Made by a program: the position numbers and the translations under genes. This document shows positions 34,961-43,906 of a stretch of DNA of 64,000 bases, piece after piece. Source of the stretch: Acidobacteriota bacterium (GTDB lineage Bacteria > Acidobacteriota > Terriglobia > Terriglobales > Acidobacteriaceae); assembly GCA_021781795.1 (NCBI GenBank), contig JAJXWA010000001.1, positions 248,001 to 312,000 of the forward strand. Reading direction: 5' to 3'. The notes under the pieces were generated by a model. It was not told where the DNA came from. It ran no database searches and was given only the letters and a program-made list of their open reading frames with translations. Within the stretch, counting starts at the first letter, position 1; each line of letters starts with the position of its first letter.

Positions 34961-35737
34961 ATGAATCAGTGGAGCCTCTATCTGAGCGCGATGGTTCTGG
35001 CCCTGGTGCGAGTGAGCGGCATCGTCGCCTTTGCGCCCTTCTTCTCGGCCGATGCGCTCCCCGCGCGCTCCAAAGCTGTCTTCACGCTCGTGGTGGCGTT
35101 TCTGCTGGCTCCGGTGATTGCGAGTCTCCCCGGCGCGGATGCGGAGATTACGGTGCGCACGGTCCTCGGCGAGGTCGCCGCAGGACTCGTCTTCGGACTG
35201 ACCCTGGCGCTCCTGAACGAGATCCTTTTGTTTGCGGGGCAGGTGTTCGGATTGCAACTCAGCTTTTCGCTGGTCAATCTGCTGGACCCGACTTCGAGCA
35301 TTCAGACGCCGCTGATGGGGGAGCTGCTGCAGTGGATGGGCACTCTGGTGGTGGTGGTTGCAGGACTGGACAGGGTTCTTCTGGCTTCGCTGGTTCGCAG
35401 CTTTCACGCGGTGCCGCCGGGCACATATCAAATGCGGCCTTTGACCGCCGCGGCTCTCGTGCAGGCTGCGGGCGGCATCTTTCTGGCGGCGCTCGAACTG
35501 GCCGCGCCGGTACTCGCGGCGACTCTTCTGGTGGACGTCGGCGTCGCTCTGATGGGTAAGCTGAGCCCGCAGCTTCCGGTCATGTCGTTGACCGTGCCGC
35601 TCAAGACTTTGGCCGGATTCGGGATGCTGATCGGCTCGCTGGCATTGTGGCCGCGTTTTATCGAGGCGCGCTTTGCGGGGCTTCTGGATCTGGCGCAGAG
35701 ACTGATTGCGTCCGCGCCGGGAAGCGGCGGGGGATAA
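34961..35737 (+). CDS. fliR: flagellar type III export protein FliR
   Basis: 258 residues with six membrane helices, the single-copy subunit of the export gate. ATG 34961 starts MNQWSLYLSAMVLALVRVSGIVAFAPFF, the FliR/SctT N-terminus. The frame is open from 34868 but that part overlaps fliQ. Further markers are FGLQLSFSLVNLLDPTSSIQ and VGVALMGKLSPQLPV. Three bases separate it from flhB. Confidence 0.93.
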   Translation: MNQWSLYLSAMVLALVRVSGIVAFAPFFSADALPARSKAVFTLVVAFLLAPVIASLPGADAEITVRTVLGEVAAGLVFGLTLALLNEILLFAGQVFGLQLSFSLVNLLDPTSSIQTPLMGELLQWMGTLVVVVAGLDRVLLASLVRSFHAVPPGTYQMRPLTAAALVQAAGGIFLAALELAAPVLAATLLVDVGVALMGKLSPQLPVMSLTVPLKTLAGFGMLIGSLALWPRFIEARFAGLLDLAQRLIASAPGSGGG

Positions 35738-35740
35738 CGC

Positions 35741-36901
35741 ATGGCAGGAGAGCGCACAGAACAGGCGACGCCGCATCGCAGGGAACAGGCTCGTAAAGAA
35801 GGCGATATCCTCCACAGCCGCGATCTGACTGCGGCTGCAGGGATGCTTGCGGGGGTGATGGCGCTGGGCGTGCTGTGGGGACGGTGCGTGGAGGCGTGGG
35901 GCGCAGGCACGCGAGCGCTTCTTGCACTGGGCGCATCTGCTCGCTGGGAGAGTTCGGCACTGGAGCCGACACTGGCGGCGATGCGGGCTGCGACGATCCA
36001 GCTTCTCGAACCCGTGACGCTTCCGATGGCAGCGGTCGTGGCGGCGGCTTTTGGCGCCGCGCTGGCTCAGACCGGCGGCTTGAGCTTTCACCCCGAGGCC
36101 ATCGGTTTCAAGCTGGAGCGCGTGAATCCGGTCACCAACGTCGCCAATCTCTTTTCACTGCGGGCGTTGACACGATTGCTCAAGTCCCTTGTGCCGGTTG
36201 CGTTGCTGAGCGTCTTTGCGGCGCGGCGGCTGGCTCGCGAGGCGACCGTTCCGCCTTTTTCGACGGGACGGCTGACGGTTTTGGGCGAGGATGTGTACGG
36301 ACTTCTGATGGCGGCGGCGTGGCTGCTTTTCGGCCTGGCGCTTGTGGACTACATCGTGGAGTGGCGGAGCCGGGAGTCGCGCCTGAAGATGAGCCGCGAG
36401 GATCTGCGCCAGGAGTACAAGGAGAGCGAAGGCAGTCCGCAGATACGCAGCCGCATCCGCAGCCTGCAGAGGCAGATGCGCCGGCGCAAGGTCAAAGAGG
36501 ACGTTTCGAAGGCGACCGTGGTGGTGACCAATCCGACGCACTATGCGGTTGCACTTGGGTTTGACTTTGTGGCCATGAATGCTCCGAAGGTGCTAGCGAA
36601 AGGGCGTAACCTGCTGGCCGAGGAGATCAAGGCTGAGGCTCGCTGGGCTGGCGTGCCGATTCTTGAAAACCCACCGCTGGCCCGGTCGCTGTATCGGACG
36701 GTGGAGGTGGGCCAGTCAATCCCTGTTGCCCTCTACGCCGCGGTCGCATCAATTTTGGCGTATCTCTACCGGCAGCGCATGGAGGAAGAGCGCAGACAGA
36801 CCCGTATGCGTGACGCCGCGCAGGGGACGCATCCTGCCGAACCTGCCGCTGCGCAGGAAAGACCCGCGCGCGAGCCGAAGCCACGAAAGGAAGAGCGATG
36901 A
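35741..36901 (+). CDS. flhB: flagellar export switch protein FlhB
   Basis: 386 residues. Four membrane helices in the first 220 residues follow the RTEQATPHRREQARKEGDILHSRDL lead. The cytosolic domain has the autocleavage site NPTH (in VVVTNPTHYAVALGF), which sets the switch from rod/hook to filament substrates. The last 40 residues are a charged Arg/Glu-rich tail. It overlaps flhA by four bases (ATGA). No missing residues were noticed. Confidence 0.96.
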   Translation: MAGERTEQATPHRREQARKEGDILHSRDLTAAAGMLAGVMALGVLWGRCVEAWGAGTRALLALGASARWESSALEPTLAAMRAATIQLLEPVTLPMAAVVAAAFGAALAQTGGLSFHPEAIGFKLERVNPVTNVANLFSLRALTRLLKSLVPVALLSVFAARRLAREATVPPFSTGRLTVLGEDVYGLLMAAAWLLFGLALVDYIVEWRSRESRLKMSREDLRQEYKESEGSPQIRSRIRSLQRQMRRRKVKEDVSKATVVVTNPTHYAVALGFDFVAMNAPKVLAKGRNLLAEEIKAEARWAGVPILENPPLARSLYRTVEVGQSIPVALYAAVASILAYLYRQRMEEERRQTRMRDAAQGTHPAEPAAAQERPAREPKPRKEER

Positions 36902-38997
36902 GCTCTGCTGTGCTGCCCGGCGCTGGGCCGGGAACCCCTCCGATTTTATTCAGGCTGCGGGGCTACATCCTGCCCCTCGCCTCGATCAGCGTCATCTTCG
37001 TGATGCTGGTGCCATTGCCCGCCATGGGCCTCGATTTTCTGCTGGCGCTCTCGATGACAGCGTCGATCCTGGTCTTTCTGGCCGCGATCCAGATCCGCCG
37101 CGCGGTCGAGCTGAGCGTTTTTCCCACCCTGCTGCTGCTGCTGACGCTCTTCCGCCTGTCGCTGAATATCGCCTCGAGCCGGCGCATTTTGCTGCACGGC
37201 GCCGAGGGGACGGCTGCGGCGGGCAATGTGATCGAGGCCTTCGGGCAGTTTGTGGTGGGTGGCAACTACGTGGTCGGGTTCGTGCTATTCCTGACTTTAA
37301 TCGCGATTCAATTCTTGGTGGTCTCTCATGGAGCGGTACGCACGGCGGAGGTCACGGCGCGGTTTACGCTCGATGCGCTGCCGGGCAAGCAGATGGCCAT
37401 CGATGCGGATATGAACGCGGGGCTGATCGATGAGGCGGAGGCGCGGAAGAGGCGGCAGGCGATTGCGCGCGAGGCGGAGTTTTACGGCGCGATGGATGGC
37501 GCGGCACGGTTTAATCAGCGGGATGCTCTGGCCACAATCCTGATCACGGCCATCAATATCGTTGCCGGCCTTCTGATAGGAACCCTGCAGCAGGGGATCG
37601 ACCTGAGCGAGGCGGTGCGGACGTACACCATCCTGACGGTGGGTGACGGGCTGGTGACGATGATTCCGTCGCTTCTGGTTTCAGTGGCCGGAGGCATCAC
37701 GCTGACGCGCGCCAACTCGGCCGGCATGCTGAGCGAAGAGATCGACCAGCAGTTGCTGGCTCGGCCTGCCGCGCTGTATCTGGCCAGTGTGGTGGTGGGG
37801 TCCATGTGTCTGGTGCCAGGCATGCCGAAGATTCCGTTTCTTCTGGTTGCAGGCGGGCTCTTCTGGACGGCGAGGACAAGGAAGGCGGCGCCTACGGCGG
37901 TCTCTGTAGCCGAGGCGACTGACACGGCGAAGAAGGGGCAGGAACAGGCCCAGGGTGCAGATTGGATCGGTCAGATGCGCCTGGAGGACCTGACGCTCGA
38001 GATCGGATTTCAGCTGATTCCGCTGGTGGACGAGAAGCAGGGCGGGCAACTTCTGCAACGGGTGCGGACGCTGCGGCGGCACCTCTCGACGGAGCTCGGT
38101 TTTCTGATTCCTCCGGTTCACATCTCGGATAACCTGCGGTTGAAGCCGCGCGAGTATGTGCTGTCTTTGCGCGGAGCGGAGATCGGCCGCTGGCAGACAG
38201 AGAGCGCGCAGCTTCTGGCGGTATCGGGCGACCCGGGACGAAGGCCCTTGCAGGGGCGCGAGACCCGCGAGCCAGCCTTTGGAGTTCCGGCGGTGTGGAT
38301 TGCGCCGGCGCTCGAGGAACAGGCGATTGCGTCCGGCTACTCGGTCGTCGATCCGGTCACGGTGATTACAACGCACCTTGGAGAGCTGGTGCGGCGTCAT
38401 GCCGGGGAATTGCTGGGCCGGGCTGAGATGAAGCGGTTGCTGGACGGCCTCAATGAGAGCCATCCCAAGCTGGTCGAGGAATTAATACCCAAGATGCTCT
38501 CTCTCGGCGAACTGGGCCGCGTGTTGGAGCAGCTTCTGCGCGAACGGGTGTCGATTCGCGATCTCGGGTGCATCCTGGAAGCGCTGCTCGAGGCGGCTGC
38601 TGCAAACAGAAATCTGAGCGCATGGGTTGAGGCTGCGCGCCAGGCTCTGGGGCGGAGACTCATTCAGCCTCTACTCGACGCCGAAGGGCAACTGCCGGTG
38701 CTGCTGCTGGAACCGGCCCTTGAAGAAGAGATCCTGGCTACTCTCCAGCCCGACGGCTCAGTGCGCGCACTGCCCACGGCCACGCCGGGCACGCCTGTCG
38801 TCCGCCGGCTTCTCGATTCTGTGAAACATCTCATCAGCACTGCCTCCGGAACGGAGATGCCCGTGCTCCTTTGTCCGGGTCAGGCCCGGTATCAGATTCG
38901 GCGCTGGCTGGAACCGGTGCTGCCGCGTCTGGCGGTGGTCGCAGCGGCTGAAATTCCACCGGAGATCCGGCTTCGGCCTGTCGGCACGCTGCGCTGA
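36898..38997 (+). CDS. flhA: flagellar export protein FlhA
   Basis: 699 residues. Eight membrane helices in the first half include the LDFLLALSMTASILVFLAAIQI start. The FHIPEP-family loop reads VTARFTLDALPGKQMAIDADMNAGLIDEAEARKRR. The C-terminal 350 residues form the cytosolic nonamer-forming domain that docks chaperone-substrate complexes. Normally flhF and flhG follow; here fliA comes next after about 40 bp. Confidence 0.96.
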   Translation: MSSAVLPGAGPGTPPILFRLRGYILPLASISVIFVMLVPLPAMGLDFLLALSMTASILVFLAAIQIRRAVELSVFPTLLLLLTLFRLSLNIASSRRILLHGAEGTAAAGNVIEAFGQFVVGGNYVVGFVLFLTLIAIQFLVVSHGAVRTAEVTARFTLDALPGKQMAIDADMNAGLIDEAEARKRRQAIAREAEFYGAMDGAARFNQRDALATILITAINIVAGLLIGTLQQGIDLSEAVRTYTILTVGDGLVTMIPSLLVSVAGGITLTRANSAGMLSEEIDQQLLARPAALYLASVVVGSMCLVPGMPKIPFLLVAGGLFWTARTRKAAPTAVSVAEATDTAKKGQEQAQGADWIGQMRLEDLTLEIGFQLIPLVDEKQGGQLLQRVRTLRRHLSTELGFLIPPVHISDNLRLKPREYVLSLRGAEIGRWQTESAQLLAVSGDPGRRPLQGRETREPAFGVPAVWIAPALEEQAIASGYSVVDPVTVITTHLGELVRRHAGELLGRAEMKRLLDGLNESHPKLVEELIPKMLSLGELGRVLEQLLRERVSIRDLGCILEALLEAAAANRNLSAWVEAARQALGRRLIQPLLDAEGQLPVLLLEPALEEEILATLQPDGSVRALPTATPGTPVVRRLLDSVKHLISTASGTEMPVLLCPGQARYQIRRWLEPVLPRLAVVAAAEIPPEIRLRPVGTLR

Positions 38998-39038
38998 CGG
39001 CGCACGGGCGGGGCTTGATACGGAGAGCAGGAGAGGGT

Positions 39039-39959
39039 ATGGGATTGGAATCAGCGGCCTTGGGGAGCGGAGAGCAGAGACGAAGCGGGACTGCTGGACT
39101 GGATTCGTATCCGGTTGCATCAATGGAGTCCCAGTCCTTGAATGGCGAGCAGGAGCGGCTGCTGCTGGAACATCTGCCGGTCGTGCGGTTTCTTGCGCGG
39201 CGCATCCACGAGCGACTGCCGCAACATGTGGACATGGAGGATCTCGTTTCCGCCGGCGTCGTGGGCTTGATGGATGCATTTGCCAAATTCGATCCGAACA
39301 AGAAGGTTCAGTTCCGCAGCTATGCCCAGTTTAGGATCCGCGGGGCGATTCTCGACAGCTTGCGGACGCTGGACTGGAGCCCGCGCGATCTGCGCCGCAA
39401 GGGCAGGGCGATCGAAGAAGCGATGCACACGTTGACCGTGCGTCTGGGGCGTCCGCCCGCGGAGCCGGAGGTGGCGGCGGAGTTGCAGATGTCTCTGGAG
39501 GAGTACCAGCGGCTCCTGGGCGATCTGAAAGGGCTGGAGATTGGGACGCTTCATGCAGAGCGAAATGAGGACTCGGGAGAAGAGGAATTGGCCTATGTGC
39601 CCGGGAGGCCTGAAGACGATCCGCTCTTCCGTTGTCTGCGGGGAGAGCTCGCAGAACGTTTATCGGATGCAATTGCGCATCTTCCGGAACGGGAGCGCCT
39701 GGTGATGACGCTCTACTACTTTGAGGAGATGACGATGCGCGAGATTGGCCTGGTGATGGGCGTCGTCGAATCGCGCGTTTCGCAGATGCATGCCGCAGCG
39801 GTGCTTCATCTCAGGATGGCTCTGCGGGATCTGGCCTCCAGGGGTGTCTTCAAGCCAGCGCGCCCACGCCGGACTCCGTTTGCGGACAGCACCCCTCTGC
39901 AGGCAGGTGCGCTGCAGAAGAGCCCTGCCCCGTCACAGCATGGAACTCGGAGAAGCTGA
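39039..39959 (+). CDS. fliA: RNA polymerase sigma factor for flagellar genes (sigma28)
   Basis: Sigma70-family protein of the FliA/WhiG group, about 306 residues, which transcribes late flagellar genes. Region 2 reads HVDMEDLVSAGVVGLMDAFAKFDPNKKVQFRSYAQFRIRGAILDSLR. Region 3 starts DWSPRDLRRKGRAIEEA, and region 4 holds LPERERLVMTLYYFEEMTMREIG with its helix-turn-helix. ATG 39039 has AGGAGAGG just upstream; ATG 39015 and ATG 39123 are alternatives. The C-terminal 40 residues are an unusual Pro/Arg-rich tail. Its antagonist flgM lies 8.4 kb downstream. Confidence 0.93.
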   Translation: MGLESAALGSGEQRRSGTAGLDSYPVASMESQSLNGEQERLLLEHLPVVRFLARRIHERLPQHVDMEDLVSAGVVGLMDAFAKFDPNKKVQFRSYAQFRIRGAILDSLRTLDWSPRDLRRKGRAIEEAMHTLTVRLGRPPAEPEVAAELQMSLEEYQRLLGDLKGLEIGTLHAERNEDSGEEELAYVPGRPEDDPLFRCLRGELAERLSDAIAHLPERERLVMTLYYFEEMTMREIGLVMGVVESRVSQMHAAAVLHLRMALRDLASRGVFKPARPRRTPFADSTPLQAGALQKSPAPSQHGTRRS

Positions 39960-39962
39960 GAG

Positions 39963-40928
39963 ATGGAAAAGTCTCTGAAGCAGGATGAGATTGACGCGCT
40001 CTTTGAAGCCGCGCACGCTCGCGCCAGTGAAGCATCCGGCACCGAACAGCGCGCCAGGATCACGCCGTACAATTTTGCCTCTGCCGGCCAGATCTCCAAC
40101 GATCAGATGCGGGCGATCAGCCTGCTCAACGATCTGTTTGCGCGGAACCTGACGCACAATCTCGCTGCATGGCTGCGCACGCGCTTTCAGGTCAATCTCG
40201 TCTCGGCTGAGCAGATTCCGTTTCAGGAGTTTCTTCTGCGGATTCCCGAGATCAACTATGTTGCCTCGGTGCGATTGGAGCCACTGGACGCTCTTTCGGT
40301 GCTGCAGCTTGATCTGGCGCTGGCGCCGCCTATTATCGATTTGCTGCTGGGAGGCGAGGGGCAGGATGGGCCGTTGAGGGAGCTGACGGACATTGAAGAG
40401 TCCATCCTCGCCTCGGTTGTGGAGGTCGTCTGCCGGGAGATGACAGCCGCCTGGCAGCCGGTCGGCCTGAGTTTCAACTTCGAACGCCGCCAGATGCAGA
40501 CCCAGGTCGCGCGCACGATGTCGGTGAACGAAAAGACCCTGTGTCTGAGCTTTGAGATTCGCATGCCGCACAGTTCGGGTCTGCTGAACCTTGCGTTCCC
40601 GGCTGTCGTCGCCAACACGATTCTAAGGAGGCTGACGTCGGATTGGGGCCGGAGAAGGCGTCATGCTCCCGAGACTCGGGAGCGCATGGAAGCGGCCGCG
40701 CGCAGGATTCGCTTCGGTGGAACACTGCAATCGCAGCGGTCCCGGCTGCCTGCAAGCGCGCTCGAAGGCCTGCAGCCGGGCTCGGTGGTCCGTTTGAATC
40801 TCCCAGCCGGAGCAGAGGCGCAATGGCGCGTGGGCGGCCACAGTGTGTGGAATGCGCAGCCGGTTCGGCAGGGGGAACGGCGGGCCGCGCGGATGGAAGG
40901 TCCGGGACCCGAAGGAGACGTATCGTGA
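39963..40928 (+). CDS. fliM: flagellar motor switch protein FliM
   Basis: 321 residues. The N-terminal CheY-binding peptide is intact (LKQDEIDALFEAA). The middle CheC-like domain contains RAISLLNDLFARNL and a SVVEVVCREMTAAW helix. The C-terminal SpoA domain follows in the last 80 residues. It sits directly behind fliA (three bases) and overlaps the next gene as GTGA. Together with FliN and FliG it forms the C-ring that sets rotation direction; fliG is not in the window. Confidence 0.93.
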   Translation: MEKSLKQDEIDALFEAAHARASEASGTEQRARITPYNFASAGQISNDQMRAISLLNDLFARNLTHNLAAWLRTRFQVNLVSAEQIPFQEFLLRIPEINYVASVRLEPLDALSVLQLDLALAPPIIDLLLGGEGQDGPLRELTDIEESILASVVEVVCREMTAAWQPVGLSFNFERRQMQTQVARTMSVNEKTLCLSFEIRMPHSSGLLNLAFPAVVANTILRRLTSDWGRRRRHAPETRERMEAAARRIRFGGTLQSQRSRLPASALEGLQPGSVVRLNLPAGAEAQWRVGGHSVWNAQPVRQGERRAARMEGPGPEGDVS

Positions 40929-41692
40929 ACTATCTGCAGTGCTGGATCCGGGTTGCCAAGTCGCTGTTTTCACAGGCACTGGCGGGTGAACCTGAACTGG
41001 TCGAGACGGGGAGGGGGAGGCCTGCGGGCGAGGGAGTCTGCTTTGGGGCACATCTGGATGGCGGGCTCGGTGGACGCTTCCTGGTGACGATCGAGTCCGC
41101 GCTCATGACATTGCCCATTCTCGGTGAAGGCATGGACCCGCGACCGGCGTGGGGAGAGCTTCTGCGCGAGGTGGCTGAGTCGGCGATTGGAGAACTGCTG
41201 GCAAAGTCGGGCATCGCTGGAACGATCACAGACTTCAGAGAATGCGTTGAAAGTCCGGACGAGGGGATCGCGTTCGAGCTGCGGATGAACGGCCATTCGT
41301 ATGCGCTGTGGGTCGTTGACGCCGTTCGCACAGGCAGTGAAGCGGCAGCGCAGGCGACCATGGCAGAACCCCGTTCGGATGGGGCAGTGAACGAAGCGGA
41401 TTGCCGCAAAGCGGGCAATCTGAACCCAGGGCTCGAGCTTCTTCTGGATGTCGAGATAGAGGCTGCGCTGCGCTTTGGCTGCAGGGAGATCCTGCTCGGC
41501 GAGTTATTGGATATGGGACCCGGCGATGTAGTCGAACTGGATCGTCATATTGCCGACCCGGTGGATCTGATTGTGGGAGACAAGATCGTGGCGCGGGGTG
41601 AGGTGGTTCTGGTGAATGGCAATTTTGGCCTGAGGGTGACGGAGGTTGCGGCGCCGCGTAAGAGACTGGAGACGATTCGATGCCTCTTTTGA
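40925..41692 (+). CDS. FliN/FliY-like motor switch protein
   Basis: 255 residues from GTG 40925, which overlaps the fliM stop. The C-terminal about 85 residues are a clear SpoA domain (LELLLDVEIEAALRFGCREILLGELLDMGPGDVVELDR). The first 150 residues resemble the CheC-like fold of FliM/FliY (a WGELLREVAESAIGELL helix), but the phosphatase E-x2-N pair is absent, so CheY-P hydrolysis is not expected. It is best read as the main FliN of this motor with a FliY-like extension. The frame is open further upstream to 40643 but overlaps fliM. Its stop overlaps the next ORF. Confidence 0.85.
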   Translation: MNYLQCWIRVAKSLFSQALAGEPELVETGRGRPAGEGVCFGAHLDGGLGGRFLVTIESALMTLPILGEGMDPRPAWGELLREVAESAIGELLAKSGIAGTITDFRECVESPDEGIAFELRMNGHSYALWVVDAVRTGSEAAAQATMAEPRSDGAVNEADCRKAGNLNPGLELLLDVEIEAALRFGCREILLGELLDMGPGDVVELDRHIADPVDLIVGDKIVARGEVVLVNGNFGLRVTEVAAPRKRLETIRCLF

Positions 41693-42663
41693 TCTCTCGG
41701 TCCACACCTTCGGGAAAGAAGCGGTTCGGATCATCGGCAATGAAATCGGATCGAGCCGGCGGGCAGGCCGGAATGGAGTCTCCTTTAGCTATGCCTGCCC
41801 GGGCGGGTGCTCCTCCAATCAGCGCCGGTCCGCGTCTGGCTGCGCCGGGCCGATGTGCTTATCAGGGTTGCCGGTCAGGCTGGACCCGATTTTGGAAGAG
41901 CCGAACAGCACCGATCTTTGAGGGCGGCTGGACTTGCTCGCTGGACTGTTCGGCGGCCCTCATTGAAGCGGCTATCCGGCGGGAGCGGCTGGTTAGAAAG
42001 GAGCCTGGAATTCAGCATCGCCATCGCATCCCCCTCGGGCTACTGATGATGGAACAAGGCTGGATTACACAAACCCAGCTCCGTCGCGCGCTTGCTTCGC
42101 AGAAGGCCAATGCCCGAGGAAGGATTGGGGAGTGGCTGGTACGGCATGGCGCAATCGCTGAGTCTCATGTGGCGCGAGCTCTGGGGTTGCAATGGAGTTG
42201 CCCCGTGCTTTCGACGGAGATGCACGATGCCGGGAGCATGGCCGTGGTGATGCCGCGGCTGTTTGTCGATGCCTTTGGAGCGATTCCACTGTGGCTGGCG
42301 GGAGCGAATCTGCTTTACGTCGGATTTGAACAAAGTCAGGATCGTGCGCTCGCGCTCGCGCTGGAGGAGATGCTCGGCTTGCGCGTCGAATGCGGCATTG
42401 TGCCGGAGTCTGACTTTCGCGCGGCGCAGGCCGGAATGCTGGACGCGAAATTCTCTCCGGTTGAGATGGTGGAAGCGATGGGCGAAGCGCCGGCCGCGCA
42501 AGTGATGGCGCGCTTTCTCGAAAGAGAACGACCTGTGGCTTCGCGTTTAGTCCGCGTTCACGACCTGCTCTGGCTGCGCCTCTGGCTTCGGCCGCAGACG
42601 GATTCTTTGCCGGAACAGGGAACGGTCCGGGATCTCGTATGCTCAATCGTCGGATCGTGGTAG
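41680..42663 (+). CDS. stand-alone MshEN-type (predicted c-di-GMP binding) protein with four-Cys cluster
   Basis: 327 residues from ATG 41680, which overlaps the preceding stop; ATG 41740 or 41773 are alternatives, since the first about 50 residues look unstructured. Residues 59-90 hold C59-x4-C64 and C86-x3-C90 with WTRFWKSRTAPIFEGGW between, a plausible zinc site. Residues 118-141 and 148-171 are two 24-residue motifs of the form (R/P)-hydrophobic-G-x2-L/M-...-G-x6-L/V-x3-L-x2-Q. This is the tandem signature of the MshEN domain at the N-terminus of secretion ATPases, which binds c-di-GMP. No ATPase domain follows. The Arg of motif 1 is Pro here. It is placed between motor-switch and cheY genes. 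The binding function is inferred. Confidence 0.72.
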   Translation: MPLLISRSTPSGKKRFGSSAMKSDRAGGQAGMESPLAMPARAGAPPISAGPRLAAPGRCAYQGCRSGWTRFWKSRTAPIFEGGWTCSLDCSAALIEAAIRRERLVRKEPGIQHRHRIPLGLLMMEQGWITQTQLRRALASQKANARGRIGEWLVRHGAIAESHVARALGLQWSCPVLSTEMHDAGSMAVVMPRLFVDAFGAIPLWLAGANLLYVGFEQSQDRALALALEEMLGLRVECGIVPESDFRAAQAGMLDAKFSPVEMVEAMGEAPAAQVMARFLERERPVASRLVRVHDLLWLRLWLRPQTDSLPEQGTVRDLVCSIVGSW

Positions 42664-42746
42664 AACTGGGCGTTTACCCGTCCACGCAAGCGCACTGAAG
42701 AAGCGCAGAGTCGCGCCGATAGATCTTGGAGGAAGGGAGTACAGCC

Positions 42747-43133
42747 ATGAGCGAGATTCAAGCGCTCATCGTCGATGACTCATCGGTGATGCGGAAGATT
42801 GTGGAGCGCGCTCTTCGCCAGGCCGGCCTGGAATCTCTTGTTGTCCACGAGGCTGGAAGCGGAGTTGAAGGTCTGGAACTGCTGAAAGGGAGGAAGGTTC
42901 ATCTGATTCTTTCCGATATCAATATGCCGTCGATGGACGGACTTGAATTTGTGCGTCAAATCCAGATGCAGAATCTGGCTCCAGGAGTCCCCGTTGTAAT
43001 GATTACAACGGAGTCGAGCGAAGAGCATGTGCGCCAGGCGATTCAGGCAGGCGCTCAGGGCTATATCCGTAAGCCGTTCACAGCGGAGCAGGTCAAGGAA
43101 CGGGTTGTTTCGCTCCTGAACCCCGGCCGCTGA
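42747..43133 (+). CDS. cheY: chemotaxis response regulator CheY
   Basis: A single receiver domain, 128 residues, with no output domain. The acidic pair is D10/D11, the phospho-acceptor D57 (LSDINMPSMDG), the switch residue T87 and the Lys K109 (YIRKPF), the same numbers as E. coli CheY. After phosphorylation by CheA it should bind FliM to change rotation. ATG 42747 follows AGGAAGGGAG. It lies 10 bp before cheX. No cheA, cheW or receptor gene is in the window. Confidence 0.92.
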   Translation: MSEIQALIVDDSSVMRKIVERALRQAGLESLVVHEAGSGVEGLELLKGRKVHLILSDINMPSMDGLEFVRQIQMQNLAPGVPVVMITTESSEEHVRQAIQAGAQGYIRKPFTAEQVKERVVSLLNPGR

Positions 43134-43143
43134 TGGAGGACGC

Positions 43144-43719
43144 ATGTTGTTACGTGGTGTGGGAGCGAGCGCGATTCAGGCGCAACGAGTGCATGGAGAA
43201 AGAGCAGATATGGAAGCTGGAATGGCATTTTCTCTGCGTGACTCGCTGCATCTGGTTTCTGAGCCGAGGAACCTGGATGCGAGTGTGGAAGAAGTGTTTC
43301 GCATGATGCTGGGAGAGGGGCCGGAGCGTGTGGACGGCGAATCGGTTGTTCCGGTCGGACGGGAGTCTGAGTCGGTGACCGCTGTGGTTGGCTTTGGCGG
43401 AGTGCTGAGTGGAGCCTGTGTCTTCCGTTCGAGTGCCGCGCTTGCTGTGAAGATTGCTGCACAGATGACCGGAATGGATATTCGCTGTATGGACGACACA
43501 GTGAAGGATGCAATTGGGGAGATCTGCAACATGCTGGCCGGCGCGTGGAAGGGAAAGGTTCCTGGCCTGTCGGCCAACTGCGGTCTCTCGGTACCGGCTG
43601 TGATCAGTGGGCGAGACTACAGTCTGCACGTTCAGTCTCCCGAATTTCAGCTTGAGCACATATACCGATACCACGGAGGAAGTTTCGCGGTCACCATCGT
43701 CTGCGACAACCTTCTGTGA
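43144..43719 (+). CDS. CheX-like CheY-phosphate phosphatase
   Basis: 191 residues. The C-terminal two thirds follow the CheC/CheX/FliY fold. The helix DAIGEICNMLAGAWK contains the catalytic Glu126 and Asn129 (E-x2-N) that remove phosphate from CheY-P. A single catalytic helix, rather than two, fits CheX. ATG 43144 has GGAGG six bases upstream. It is paired with cheY, so it probably resets the motor signal locally. Confidence 0.85.
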   Translation: MLLRGVGASAIQAQRVHGERADMEAGMAFSLRDSLHLVSEPRNLDASVEEVFRMMLGEGPERVDGESVVPVGRESESVTAVVGFGGVLSGACVFRSSAALAVKIAAQMTGMDIRCMDDTVKDAIGEICNMLAGAWKGKVPGLSANCGLSVPAVISGRDYSLHVQSPEFQLEHIYRYHGGSFAVTIVCDNLL

Positions 43720-43728
43720 CGAGGAACG

Positions 43729-43803
43729 CCGGAAGATCCCGCCACGGGAACTCGAAGGCGCGCCCAGACAGGGAGCGCGCGCGTTCTGTCTTCCGGAACC
43801 TTT
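43729..43803 (+). terminator. compound stem-loop after cheX
   Basis: Outer arms CCGGAAGA (43729-43736) and TCTTCCGG (43789-43796) pair perfectly. Inside, 43758-43780 folds as GCGCGC-CC against GG-A-GCGCGC with one bulge. A short CTTTG follows. It begins nine bases after the cheX stop and probably ends the switch/chemotaxis transcript before flgF. Confidence 0.5.
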
Positions 43804-43906
43804 GTAATCGATTCAGCCCAGCGAAGCGCTGCCATGATATTTCTCTAATCTTGTTTGCCGCAGTTTGGTTCCCCGTCTGCAAGAGGTCATGTAGAGGGAA
43901 CGTCTC

